Assembly: GCF_004010095.1 (NCBI RefSeq)
Contig: NZ_RRYD01000013.1
Span: 1-64,000 of the forward strand
Source of the DNA: Lacticaseibacillus hulanensis
GTDB taxonomy: Bacteria; Bacillota; Bacilli; Lactobacillales; Lactobacillaceae
Length of the DNA: 64,000 nt
Direction: 5' to 3'
In this document: positions 57,504 through 64,000 of the stretch, piece by piece
How the letters are laid out: each line of letters begins with the position of its first letter
How positions within the stretch are numbered: position 1 is the first letter of the stretch
Made by a program: the position numbers and the translations under genes
The notes under the pieces: model-generated
What the model was told of the DNA's origin: nothing
Database searches by the model: none
What the model saw: only the letters and a program-made list of their open reading frames with translations

Positions 57504-58229
57504 TCATCGGAGCCAGCCCCCAGTTACATAAAGTGTTTGCCCCGTTACGTAACTCGCACGCGCATCAACAAGCGATTCAACGAAATATGCGATGTCGCTC
57601 GCCGTGGCAAATCGACCGGCAGGAATCGACGCTTTAACCTCTTCCAGTGCCTCTTTCCCAAACTCTTTGTTCATTTTTGTGGCTACCGCACCGGGCGCAA
57701 CCACGTTGACGGTCAAACCCAAGCTGGCAACTTCCTGAGCGTAGGCCTTGGCAAAGGCCGACTGTGCGCCCTTGACCGTTGAGTAGGTTACTTCCATCGC
57801 TGAACCACTCGCGCCGTACACCGAGCCAATAAACACAATTCGGCCGCGACCACTTTCTGCAAGTTTATCCTGAACCAAATTGAGCAGGGCCATCGGTGTT
57901 AACAGGTGCACCCGCATAAGTGCCGTCATGTGATCAACCGATGCGTCCCGGAATAATTCGTAATAGGTCATTCCGGCCGCGACGATTACCGCATCAAGAC
58001 TGAACAGCTGATTGGCAATGGTCTGCGCTGAATTGACATCCCGCAAATCGCCCGCAACCGTGAAAAAATCCTGACGCGGGTACTTGGCACTCAACTCATC
58101 AGCCAGCTCGTTCGCCGCGTCGGCATTTTCGTGGTAATGCAGATACAGGCTCCAACCATTTTGCGCCATTTCTTCCGCAACCGCATGGCCAATGTCGCCA
58201 GACGCACCCAAAATCAGCGCACTACTCAT
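57504..58229 (-). CDS. ymfI: SDR-family reductase, YmfI type (EF-P 5-aminopentanone reductase)
   Basis: Short-chain dehydrogenase. In Bacillus YmfI finishes the 5-aminopentanol modification of elongation factor P. The 241 residues have the cofactor loop GASGDIG (about 7-13), the active-site Ser and Tyr-x3-Lys (YSTVK, about 150) and a C-terminal GQTLYVTGGW. The ATG at 58229 follows ggagg by 9 bases and overlaps the ymfH stop by 8. Position between the M16 genes and rodZ matches ymfI; substrate is by synteny. Confidence 0.85.
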   Translation of the reverse strand: MSSALILGASGDIGHAVAEEMAQNGWSLYLHYHENADAANELADELSAKYPRQDFFTVAGDLRDVNSAQTIANQLFSLDAVIVAAGMTYYELFRDASVDHMTALMRVHLLTPMALLNLVQDKLAESGRGRIVFIGSVYGASGSAMEVTYSTVKGAQSAFAKAYAQEVASLGLTVNVVAPGAVATKMNKEFGKEALEEVKASIPAGRFATASDIAYFVESLVDARASYVTGQTLYVTGGWLR

Positions 58230-59538
58230 CAGCAATACCCTCCGTCTGCTCACTCATGATGTGGAAAACCGATAATGCGTCCAAGTTAAGAATTGATGCA
58301 GCAACGGCCTGAACATCGCGGAACGAGATTGATTCCATCACGGCGGGAACGTCAAACAGCGTTGTGCTCCCAAAACTGCTGTCGGTAACTTGATTAGCAA
58401 TGCTTTCCAGCGAGTTAAGTGACGCGTAAAACTTGCCCAGTGCCGCCTTCTTCAGACGTGCAAACCTATCCGCATTGAAGTCGGGACTGGAAGTGTAGTT
58501 GGCAATTGCATCCACGAGCGATTCGGTTAACACAGCCGGGTCAACATTGTCCCCACCAAGGGCAATGAAATTGTACCCGCGGCCGCGCGTGAATTCGGTG
58601 AAGAACGAGTCATCAATCACACCCGCATTGTACAGCTTTTCGTATGTTTCCCCGGAATCACCAAACAATAATTCCAGCAGCATCCGGCACGTTACAGCAT
58701 AGCGCAAACCCTCGAGGTCATCCCCAAGCGCTTCGGTGCCCTTAATTCCGACAATGCCCTTAGCGCGGGAAATCGGCATGGTCAGCATCCGAAACGGCAG
58801 AATTGTTTCAAGGTCGTAATCCGGACCCACGCCCCGCTCGAGCATGCCTGCCGGACCAAAGTCCTTTTTCGCCTGGTTCGCGGTCACTAGTGCTGCAACT
58901 TCTTCCACGTCAAAGTTACCAACGACGGTCAGCACCATGTTGCTTGGGTGGTAAAAGGCGGCGTGAATCTCCCGCAATACTTCAGGCGTGATTTCACTGA
59001 TGGACTCAACCGTGCCCGCCACGTCGAGGTGCACGGGGTGTGTCGGGTACAGGTTACCCAAAATTCCAGAGTACAGACGCCAACCAGCATCATCTTGGTA
59101 CATCTGAATTTCCTGGCCGATAATGCCCTTTTCCTTCTCCACCGTTGCATCGGTGAAGTAAGGGTCCTGTACGAAATCGAGCAGGATGTTCAGGTTGTCC
59201 GCGATGGCCGTTGTGCCAGAGAACAGGTAACTGGTCTGGGTCGCACTCGTGAAGGCATTGGACGAGGCCCCACTTTTACCAAACAGGTCAAACGCGTCGT
59301 AATCTTCCTTATCGAACAGCTTGTGCTCTAGAAAGTGGGCCGAGCCCGCCGGAATGGTCGTGAAGTCCGCATCGCTGCTAGTCCGAAATGAATTATCAAT
59401 GGACCCAAACTGTGTGGTGAACATGGCGTACGTCTTGTGGTAACCAGGTTTGGGAACAAAGTGACACACTAACCCGTTTGGCAGGGTCATGCTAACCATC
59501 CGCTCGCCTAAACCAGTTGCTTCAGTCAATTCTGTCAT
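58222..59538 (-). CDS. ymfH: M16-family zinc peptidase YmfH
   Basis: Insulinase-type metallopeptidase. The 438 residues carry the inverted zinc motif HFLEH (about 69-73) with the downstream glutamate expected near 150 (ATVEKEKGIIGQE). Paired with the inactive-looking YmfF, it probably forms a heterodimer like other two-subunit M16 enzymes. In other bacteria relatives are involved in small peptide processing; the substrate here is unknown. Start overlaps the ymfF stop (TAATG). Confidence 0.92.
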   Translation of the reverse strand: MTELTEATGLGERMVSMTLPNGLVCHFVPKPGYHKTYAMFTTQFGSIDNSFRTSSDADFTTIPAGSAHFLEHKLFDKEDYDAFDLFGKSGASSNAFTSATQTSYLFSGTTAIADNLNILLDFVQDPYFTDATVEKEKGIIGQEIQMYQDDAGWRLYSGILGNLYPTHPVHLDVAGTVESISEITPEVLREIHAAFYHPSNMVLTVVGNFDVEEVAALVTANQAKKDFGPAGMLERGVGPDYDLETILPFRMLTMPISRAKGIVGIKGTEALGDDLEGLRYAVTCRMLLELLFGDSGETYEKLYNAGVIDDSFFTEFTRGRGYNFIALGGDNVDPAVLTESLVDAIANYTSSPDFNADRFARLKKAALGKFYASLNSLESIANQVTDSSFGSTTLFDVPAVMESISFRDVQAVAASILNLDALSVFHIMSEQTEGIADE

Positions 59539-60794
59539 TAGTGCGCCTCCCCGTTCAAAAAATATACCGCCTGCAACTTCATCTTGGCTGCGGCAGCCTG
59601 AACCTGCTCTCTGGTGACGGCGTTAATGCGCGTCAATTCCGTCTGGGCATCCAGCTTAGCGTCGGGTAGCATTGCGCTGGACAAAGCTAAATCCGCGATG
59701 AAGCCCTGACTGTCGAGTGATGCTTTCCGGTCGTTAACCATGCCGTCCTTAATCGCCTGAAAATGGTCATCCGTGAAGTCGCCACTGACAACTGCAGCCA
59801 GCTGCGCCGCAATTAATTCTTCCACCCGGCTTTCGTTAACGGCATCAATGCCCGCTTGAACCATCATGAAGTGGCGCATCATGTTGGCGTTCGCACTGGC
59901 ATAATAGGCCAGGCTCTCTTTTTCCCGGACGTTCCGGAAAAGCAGTGACAGTGGTGAACCGCCGAACAATTCACAAGCAACAAGCGCCGCGTAGTACTGG
60001 GGGCCGAAATGATCGCCTTCAATGTGGTAGGCAAGATTCAGCTTGCTTTGTGTTACCTGCTCTTTTTCTGTTTTGCGTGCAATTGTCTGCAGGACGGGCT
60101 GGTCGTATTCAAGCGTGCCCTGCATACTTGGCCGCGGCGCAAACCCAAAGCTTGCCGCCAGTGCCCGCGCCTTCTCCAAATCAACGTTCCCGACCATGAT
60201 GATTTCAATCTGGTCGTCTTTGATCATTTCCTGGTACGTCGCAACTAGGGACTTGGCCGTTAAGCCATCGAGGCCGTCTGCCGTGCCGAAGCTTGGTACG
60301 GCCTGGGCAGGGTCGGCAAAGTAGCTTGCCTGCACCGCCAGCCCTGCCTTTGTTGCGCGATCATCGCTCAATGAATTCAGGTACATTGCCAAATTAGTCT
60401 TCTCGCGGGCAAAAGTGGCCACATCAAAACTGCCACCCTCGATGCGCGGGTTCAGTAGTGCCTCCCGTAAGAAGGCAAAGGCATCATCAAGCAGGTTGAC
60501 ATCGGCATAGGCCGAGTCGAGAATCTGCATCCCCGCGCTGACCCGGTGCACGCGGCCAGCGCGCGCCACGTTGATGCCAAAGCTGGCGCCATAAAGATTT
60601 TCCAATTCAGCAGAAAATTCTGCCTGGGTCGGGTACTTGGTGGAACTCATTTCAAGCAAACTTGTCAGCAGCGTCCGCGCACCGATTGTTTCAAGTTGCA
60701 GTGGCGCCAAAAAATTAACGCTGATTCGTGTGGTTTTAAATTGTGTAGTGGGTACAACGCTGAGATGCACCCCATCGGTTATCTTAACTCGCAA
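59538..60794 (-). CDS. ymfF: M16-family protein YmfF, catalytically inactive subunit
   Basis: Partner of YmfH. The 418 residues have the M16 fold, but at the place of HxxEH the sequence reads LLTSLLEMSS, so zinc binding is lost. The C-terminal R/Y-type region is kept (NVREKESLAYYASA). Start is a TTG at 60794 with taggag 7 bases upstream. The pair is conserved near spoIIIE, ymfI and rodZ. Confidence 0.9.
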   Translation of the reverse strand: MRVKITDGVHLSVVPTTQFKTTRISVNFLAPLQLETIGARTLLTSLLEMSSTKYPTQAEFSAELENLYGASFGINVARAGRVHRVSAGMQILDSAYADVNLLDDAFAFLREALLNPRIEGGSFDVATFAREKTNLAMYLNSLSDDRATKAGLAVQASYFADPAQAVPSFGTADGLDGLTAKSLVATYQEMIKDDQIEIIMVGNVDLEKARALAASFGFAPRPSMQGTLEYDQPVLQTIARKTEKEQVTQSKLNLAYHIEGDHFGPQYYAALVACELFGGSPLSLLFRNVREKESLAYYASANANMMRHFMMVQAGIDAVNESRVEELIAAQLAAVVSGDFTDDHFQAIKDGMVNDRKASLDSQGFIADLALSSAMLPDAKLDAQTELTRINAVTREQVQAAAAKMKLQAVYFLNGEAH

Positions 60795-60901
60795 ATTTTA
60801 ACTCCTAACGAAGCGCCAGGCTTATTTCTCCGCCCAGCGCTAATCCATTCACATTAATCTCGTGAAGCTTTTTGCTGTTCAATTAATTGTCATGCGCAAA
60901 G

Positions 60902-63253
60902 TTACTGCTGCTCAGGCTTGCTGTAAACCTTGCGGGGTTTGCTCCCCTCGGCCGGGCCAATGTACCCGCGATTTTCCAGGTCGTCAATCAGTCGCGCGGC
61001 ACGATTGTAGCCAATCCGGAAGCGCCGTTGCAACATCGACGTGCTTGCGGACTGCTTCTCACGCACAAACTTCAGCGCGTCGTCAAACAGTTCGTCATCA
61101 CTGTTGCCACCATCCTCGGCCTTTTCGTCCTCCGCGGTGGGAATCATCGCCTCATCGTAGGCTGGTTTAACCTGATCCGTGATGTACTTAACGACCGCCT
61201 CAACATCGGCGGACGGAATGAATGCCCCCTGCACCCGTTGCGGTTTGTTCATGTCAATTGGGTCATAGAGCATGTCCCCACGGCCGAGCAACTTTTCCGC
61301 CCCGTTGGCATCCAAAATCGTGCGGGAATCAACCCCACTCGACACGGCAAACGCCATTCGGGAAGGAATGTTCGCCTTAATCAGCCCAGTAATGACGTCG
61401 ACACTCGGCCGCTGCGTTGCAATAATCATGTGAATTCCGGCAGCGCGCGCCATCTGGCCAATGCGAATAATCGCCGTTTCAACTTCGGCGCCCGCAACCA
61501 TCATCAGGTCGGCCAGTTCGTCAACAATCACCACGATGTACGGCATCTTACTGAGGCCCTCATCGGGATTCTCCGCCACTTTGCGGTTGTACTCACCCAT
61601 GTTGCGCACACCCGCAGCCGAGAAGCGTTCATAACGCCGCTCCATTTCCTGCAAAATCTTGTTCAGAGCGGCCGGGGCGCGTTTGGCCTCGGTCACAACT
61701 GGGGCAAGCAGGTGTGGCACCCCATCGTAAACCGAAAGTTCAACTTTTTTGGGATCAATCAACATGAGCCGGACATCTGTCGGCTTGGCCCGCATCAGCA
61801 AGCTCGTAATAATGACGTTAATCATCACGGACTTCCCCGAACCAGTAGCCCCAGCAATCAGCATGTGCGGCATCTTCGCCAAATCGGCGGTCACAATGCT
61901 GCCGGCAACATCCTGGCCCAAGGGTACCTCGAGTGGCTTGTCCGGGTGCGGTGGGGTTGCCCGGAGCACGTCCTTGTACCCGACCGTCCGGATGTGCTGG
62001 TTGGGCACCTCAATCCCAATCAGGCTCTTGCCCGGGATGGGTGCTTCAATTCGAATATCCTTGGCGGCAAGTGCCAGTGCCAGGTCATCAGCCAGGTTCA
62101 CAATCTTGGAAACCTTCACCCCAATTGCCGGCTGAATCTCATACTTAGTGATGGATGGGCCCAGCGTGGCTGCGGTCACCTTCACGTCAACTCCGAAGCT
62201 GGCAAAGGTCCGCTCGAGTTTGCCGCGATTGACCCGGATGGCAGCCTGTTCCTCCCGCTGGTCAACCGGTTTGGGCTGGGACAAAATATCCAGTGGTGGC
62301 AGACGGTAATCATCGGTTGGATCACCCGTGATGATTTCCGGTGCATCTGCCTGATCAGCCTTGCTTTCTTGACTTGCCGGCGCCTGAGCAGTCGGTTCAT
62401 CAAAGGCCGCGTTGGCCGGATCTGGTGCCGGTGTATCCGCCACGTTAATGGTAAATTCCGGTTCCGGATCATCAACTTGACCGACAAGGGGCTCGTCATG
62501 GTCATGTGCTTTCGGCAGGGACTTGTCTTCCTGCGTCCCTGTATGCTTTGCCGTATTCTTCTGCGTCCGTGATTGGCGCTTGCCAGCAGCATCTTGATTG
62601 CTCAACTGCCGCTCGTGCCAATCGCTAATTGCGGTGGTGATGCGGTGCCAGCCTGCAAGGAGTGCGTGGCCAATTCGGTGGAGTAAGTCAAAAATCTGCG
62701 CGGGCTCAACGCCAAAGAACATGCACAAGCCAACGACCGCAATTAGCCCCGCCAGCACGTAACTGCCAACCTGTGACAGCAGTGGGTACGTGACGGTGTA
62801 CAGCGCCGCCCCGAGCAGCCCACCACCGGCTGGGGTGGCGGCCGTCAGTGCAGCAAAATCCGTCTTCAATATGAACCACGTGGCCGACCAGAAATGTGCG
62901 TGGACATTGCTGGCCTCCATGAGGTGTGCGGAAAAGCCCAAAACGGCAGCAATGTACATGAGCAAGATACCCCAGACTACGCGTTTACGCAGCGGTGGCA
63001 CTTTGCCCGCAATCACCATCCAGACGCCCGTAAAGACAAAGGCAATCCCGAGAGCCATGTATGTATCCCCACCAATAAGTCGGAGAACATTTGCTAGTGT
63101 TACTCCAAGCATTCCCAGTTTGGTGAGAGCGAGAAGGCCGAACACCGTTATTCCGGCGCCGAACCAATTAATTGTATAATCACCGGTCTTACGCCGGGGT
63201 TTCCGAGCGGTGGATCGGCGTGTTGCTACTTTTCTGCGCTTAGTTTGTGGCAT
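60902..63253 (-). CDS. ftsK: DNA translocase of the FtsK/SpoIIIE family
   Basis: Pumps chromosomal DNA through the closing septum. The 783 residues have four or five N-terminal membrane spans (about 28-185), a polar linker rich in Ala, Asp and Pro (about 215-330) and the motor domain with Walker [10 protein letters not shown] (about 460) and [13 protein letters not shown]-terminal gamma winged-helix (about 720-775) reads orientation sequences. A TATAAT promoter precedes it. Confidence 0.96.
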   Translation of the reverse strand: MPQTKRRKVATRRSTARKPRRKTGDYTINWFGAGITVFGLLALTKLGMLGVTLANVLRLIGGDTYMALGIAFVFTGVWMVIAGKVPPLRKRVVWGILLMYIAAVLGFSAHLMEASNVHAHFWSATWFILKTDFAALTAATPAGGGLLGAALYTVTYPLLSQVGSYVLAGLIAVVGLCMFFGVEPAQIFDLLHRIGHALLAGWHRITTAISDWHERQLSNQDAAGKRQSRTQKNTAKHTGTQEDKSLPKAHDHDEPLVGQVDDPEPEFTINVADTPAPDPANAAFDEPTAQAPASQESKADQADAPEIITGDPTDDYRLPPLDILSQPKPVDQREEQAAIRVNRGKLERTFASFGVDVKVTAATLGPSITKYEIQPAIGVKVSKIVNLADDLALALAAKDIRIEAPIPGKSLIGIEVPNQHIRTVGYKDVLRATPPHPDKPLEVPLGQDVAGSIVTADLAKMPHMLIAGATGSGKSVMINVIITSLLMRAKPTDVRLMLIDPKKVELSVYDGVPHLLAPVVTEAKRAPAALNKILQEMERRYERFSAAGVRNMGEYNRKVAENPDEGLSKMPYIVVIVDELADLMMVAGAEVETAIIRIGQMARAAGIHMIIATQRPSVDVITGLIKANIPSRMAFAVSSGVDSRTILDANGAEKLLGRGDMLYDPIDMNKPQRVQGAFIPSADVEAVVKYITDQVKPAYDEAMIPTAEDEKAEDGGNSDDELFDDALKFVREKQSASTSMLQRRFRIGYNRAARLIDDLENRGYIGPAEGSKPRKVYSKPEQQ

Positions 63254-63281
63254 TAGCCATTTCCCCCAATTCTACTCTCCG

Positions 63282-63310
63282 ATTATACCCTGCAAACAAG
63301 CAGTGGTAAA
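63282..63310 (-). promoter_or_regulatory. Predicted ftsK/spoIIIE promoter
   Basis: Minus-strand -35 TTTACC (63305-63310), 17-bp spacer, perfect -10 TATAAT (63282-63287), 28 bases before the start codon. Confidence 0.75.
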
Positions 63311-63374
63311 CATTTGCCAAAAATAGGCGAAACCGCCGTTACTTGGGGCCTTGCGTCGGCTTTTACTGGCCGTT

Positions 63375-63432
63375 AAAATAAACCCACGACTCATTATGCC
63401 GTCAAAGCGGGCAAAATGAGCCGTGGGAATTT
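63375..63432 (-). terminator. Terminator of trmL
   Basis: Minus-strand stem cccacggctcatt / aatgagtcgtggg around a partly paired loop, followed by a T-rich tract, next to the trmL stop codon. Confidence 0.85.
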
Positions 63433-63434
63433 GA

Positions 63435-63944
63435 TTATTTTAACTTGTCGTGCGGGTACGTGTGCGACTTTTCTAGTCCGGCAAAGTTCTGCTGCCGCAG
63501 CGCTTCGTAAATAACCAGCGCCGCGCAGTTAGACAGGTTGAGGGCCCGGATGTTTTCGGTCATGGGGATGCGCAGACATTTTTCTGGGTTACCGCGCATG
63601 AATGGCTCGGGCAACCCGGTTGTTTCCTTGCCGAACATGTAGTAGTGGTCCACCGCCGTGTCGGTGAAGTCTGCGTCCGTGTAAGTTTGGTCAGCAAACT
63701 TGGTAATCAGGTACAAGTACCGCTGATCGGGCACCGTCGCCAGGAAGTCCTCCAGACTGTCGTGGAAGACCAGCTTAACCTTGTCCCAGTAATCGAGACC
63801 CGCCCGCCGCACCGTGTGATCATTGATTTCGAACTTCATTGGTTTAATAATGTCGAGCACGGAATCCGTCCCGGCAGCTGTGCGGGCAATATTTCCCGTA
63901 TTCTGGGGAATTTCTGGCTGGTACAAAACAATATGGTTAGTCAT
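63435..63944 (-). CDS. trmL: tRNA (cytidine(34)-2'-O)-methyltransferase
   Basis: SPOUT-class enzyme that methylates the wobble base of tRNA-Leu. The 169 residues show [16 protein letters not shown] at the N-terminus, [13 protein letters not shown] and the knotted SAM-binding C-terminal [21 protein letters not shown] at 63944 after gaggaga; an in-frame start 9 codons earlier overlaps the ribosome site and is unlikely. Confidence 0.94.
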   Translation of the reverse strand: MTNHIVLYQPEIPQNTGNIARTAAGTDSVLDIIKPMKFEINDHTVRRAGLDYWDKVKLVFHDSLEDFLATVPDQRYLYLITKFADQTYTDADFTDTAVDHYYMFGKETTGLPEPFMRGNPEKCLRIPMTENIRALNLSNCAALVIYEALRQQNFAGLEKSHTYPHDKLK

Positions 63945-64000
63945 ATGTATCTCCTCACTGAATATCATCAAGCATTAATTAACAACAATTTTACCGCTTT

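Noticed and set aside
60887-62572. A 561-codon plus-strand open frame opposite ftsK/spoIIIE
   Set aside because: Lies wholly antisense to a well-supported gene; composition is His/Asn-rich artefact sequence.

Overview
The window is a stretch of a low-GC-phylum (Bacillota) chromosome. Gene content and order point to the Lactobacillaceae, probably a moderately high-GC member near Lacticaseibacillus. Supporting signs are the cggR-gap-pgk-tpiA-eno cluster, whiA-yvcK-rapZ, hprK-lgt-gpsA-trxB, a spaCBA-type pilus operon, a LiaX-type DUF4097 protein, and the ymfF-ymfH-ymfI-rodZ-pgsA-cinA-recA-rny order. Genus is an inference from gene order only. Almost every gene is on the minus strand; clpP, a tRNA-Arg, a deoxycytidylate deaminase gene and a YigZ-family gene are the plus-strand exceptions.

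Layout. 1-6200: glycolysis (eno, tpiA, pgk, gap) and its repressor cggR. 6488-7501: tRNA-Arg(CCG) and a CtsR-controlled clpP. 7595-10468: whiA, yvcK (glmR), rapZ. 10653-11755: dCMP deaminase and an HdeD-like membrane protein. 12770-17691: uvrA and uvrB, with a LexA box and a possible attenuator before uvrB. 17996-22372: three sortase-substrate pilin genes with no sortase gene beside them. 22644-28526: phosphoglucomutase, thioredoxin reductase, gpsA, lgt, hprK. 28725-30514: a small membrane protein and a LiaX-like protein. 31511-40248: phoU, pstB, pstB, pstA, pstC, pstS (preceded by a four-repeat Pho box), then phoR, phoP and a MinJ-like PDZ membrane protein. 40466-46731: ftsX, ftsE, prfB (with its programmed frameshift), secA, hpf. 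46828-49459: comFC, comFA and divergent yigZ. 49568-52390: tagO and rny. 53409-60794: recA, cinA, pgsA, rodZ, the EF-P modification reductase ymfI, and two M16-family proteins. 60902-63944: spoIIIE/ftsK and trmL.

The most unusual feature is a family of three large (about 840-890 bp) non-coding repeats at 11871-12762, 30634-31471 and 52545-53400 (the last inverted). Each is bounded by an 18-bp inverted repeat and is built from two large stem-closed domains, each carrying several hairpins. One 18-bp hairpin stem differs between copies with both arms changed together, so the fold rather than the sequence appears to be preserved. All three sit in gene junctions, close to the stop codon of uvrA, phoU or recA, and before the promoter region of the next gene. 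I do not recognise the family. It may be a non-autonomous mobile element, a large structured RNA, or both.

Other points worth attention are the pilus operon without a class C sortase, the terminator-like hairpin in the uvrB leader, and palindromes overlapping the eno and tagO promoters.
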